NCBI GenBank assembly: GCA_018873245.2
Contig: JAEMBT020000009.1
Location: forward strand, 4,146,242-4,210,241
DNA length: 64,000 bases
Source of the DNA: Archegozetes longisetosus
Taxonomy: Eukaryota; Arthropoda; Arachnida; Sarcoptiformes; Trhypochthoniidae
Direction: 5' to 3'
Both the position numbers and the translations under genes were made by a program. Under the pieces are notes generated by a model, which saw nothing but the letters and a program-made list of their open reading frames with translations, had not been told where the DNA came from and ran no database searches. Shown piece by piece: positions 63,731 to 64,000 of this stretch; within the stretch, counting starts at the first letter, position 1; each line of letters starts with the position of its first letter.

Positions 63731-64000
63731 CAAAGATCAGCTGATGATATGAATATGTCCCGAATCCCTAAAAATATAAAATATTAATTAAAACTACATA
63801 AGAGTTTATTAGAATTGGTTACTCGCCTAAATTTTTCTTCAGACATTGGATAAATCTTAAATGACTGCCAAATATTCTCAATTTTAATAATAAATTAGTT
63901 AATTAACAATTAAACACAAATATTTTCGTTACATTAAATTAACTAGACTTATAATAATGGCAAATATAAATGGGTGCGAATGTTATATGAAAGACTCATA
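63731..64000. other. Right edge, nothing recognised
   Basis: AT-rich sequence. On the minus strand a short ATG frame (MSEEKFRR) at about 63848-63825 is followed by a GT, but no supporting exon could be joined. Confidence 0.3.

Overview
The window is AT-rich nuclear DNA from an invertebrate animal. It has spliced genes with mostly short GT-AG introns, many DNA transposons and a tandem cluster of multi-membrane receptor genes. An arthropod, possibly an acariform mite, is the best guess. This rests on the receptor family and gene content and is not proven. No rRNA, tRNA or CRISPR feature was seen.

Layout. (1) 0.3-5.6 kb, plus strand: a complete 15-exon SLC12 cation-chloride cotransporter of about 986 residues. 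(2) 8.1-11.1 kb, plus strand: a complete 5-exon DUF229 protein of about 637 residues (alkaline-phosphatase/sulfatase-like fold, N-terminal membrane anchor). (3) 11.2-17.1 kb: no gene seen, several short inverted-repeat elements. (4) 17.1-21.7 kb, plus strand: an ABCG transporter whose exons join in frame into NBD-TMD-NBD-TMD, about 1255 residues. Animal ABCG proteins are normally half-size, so this is the most unusual gene here. (5) 22-37 kb: a transposon-rich stretch with hAT-type elements, three mariner-type elements (one full length but decayed, two internally deleted), long hairpins and a foldback element bounded by a 9-bp target duplication. Embedded in it are one gustatory-receptor-like gene and broken copies, on the plus strand. 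(6) 37-61 kb, minus strand: four receptor genes and one decayed copy in roughly 4-6 kb duplicated units, with small fragments of further copies. (7) 61-64 kb: a decayed IS630/Tc1-type transposon and duplicated flanks.

How it works together. The cotransporter, the DUF229 protein and the ABC transporter appear to be unrelated single genes. The receptor cluster has grown by tandem duplication of gene plus flank. Because the flanks are paralogous, several transposons can be matched to an empty site in another copy of the unit, which fixes their borders and shows they arrived after duplication.

Gene models are read by eye from splice signals, reading phase and family conservation. No transcript or database evidence was available.
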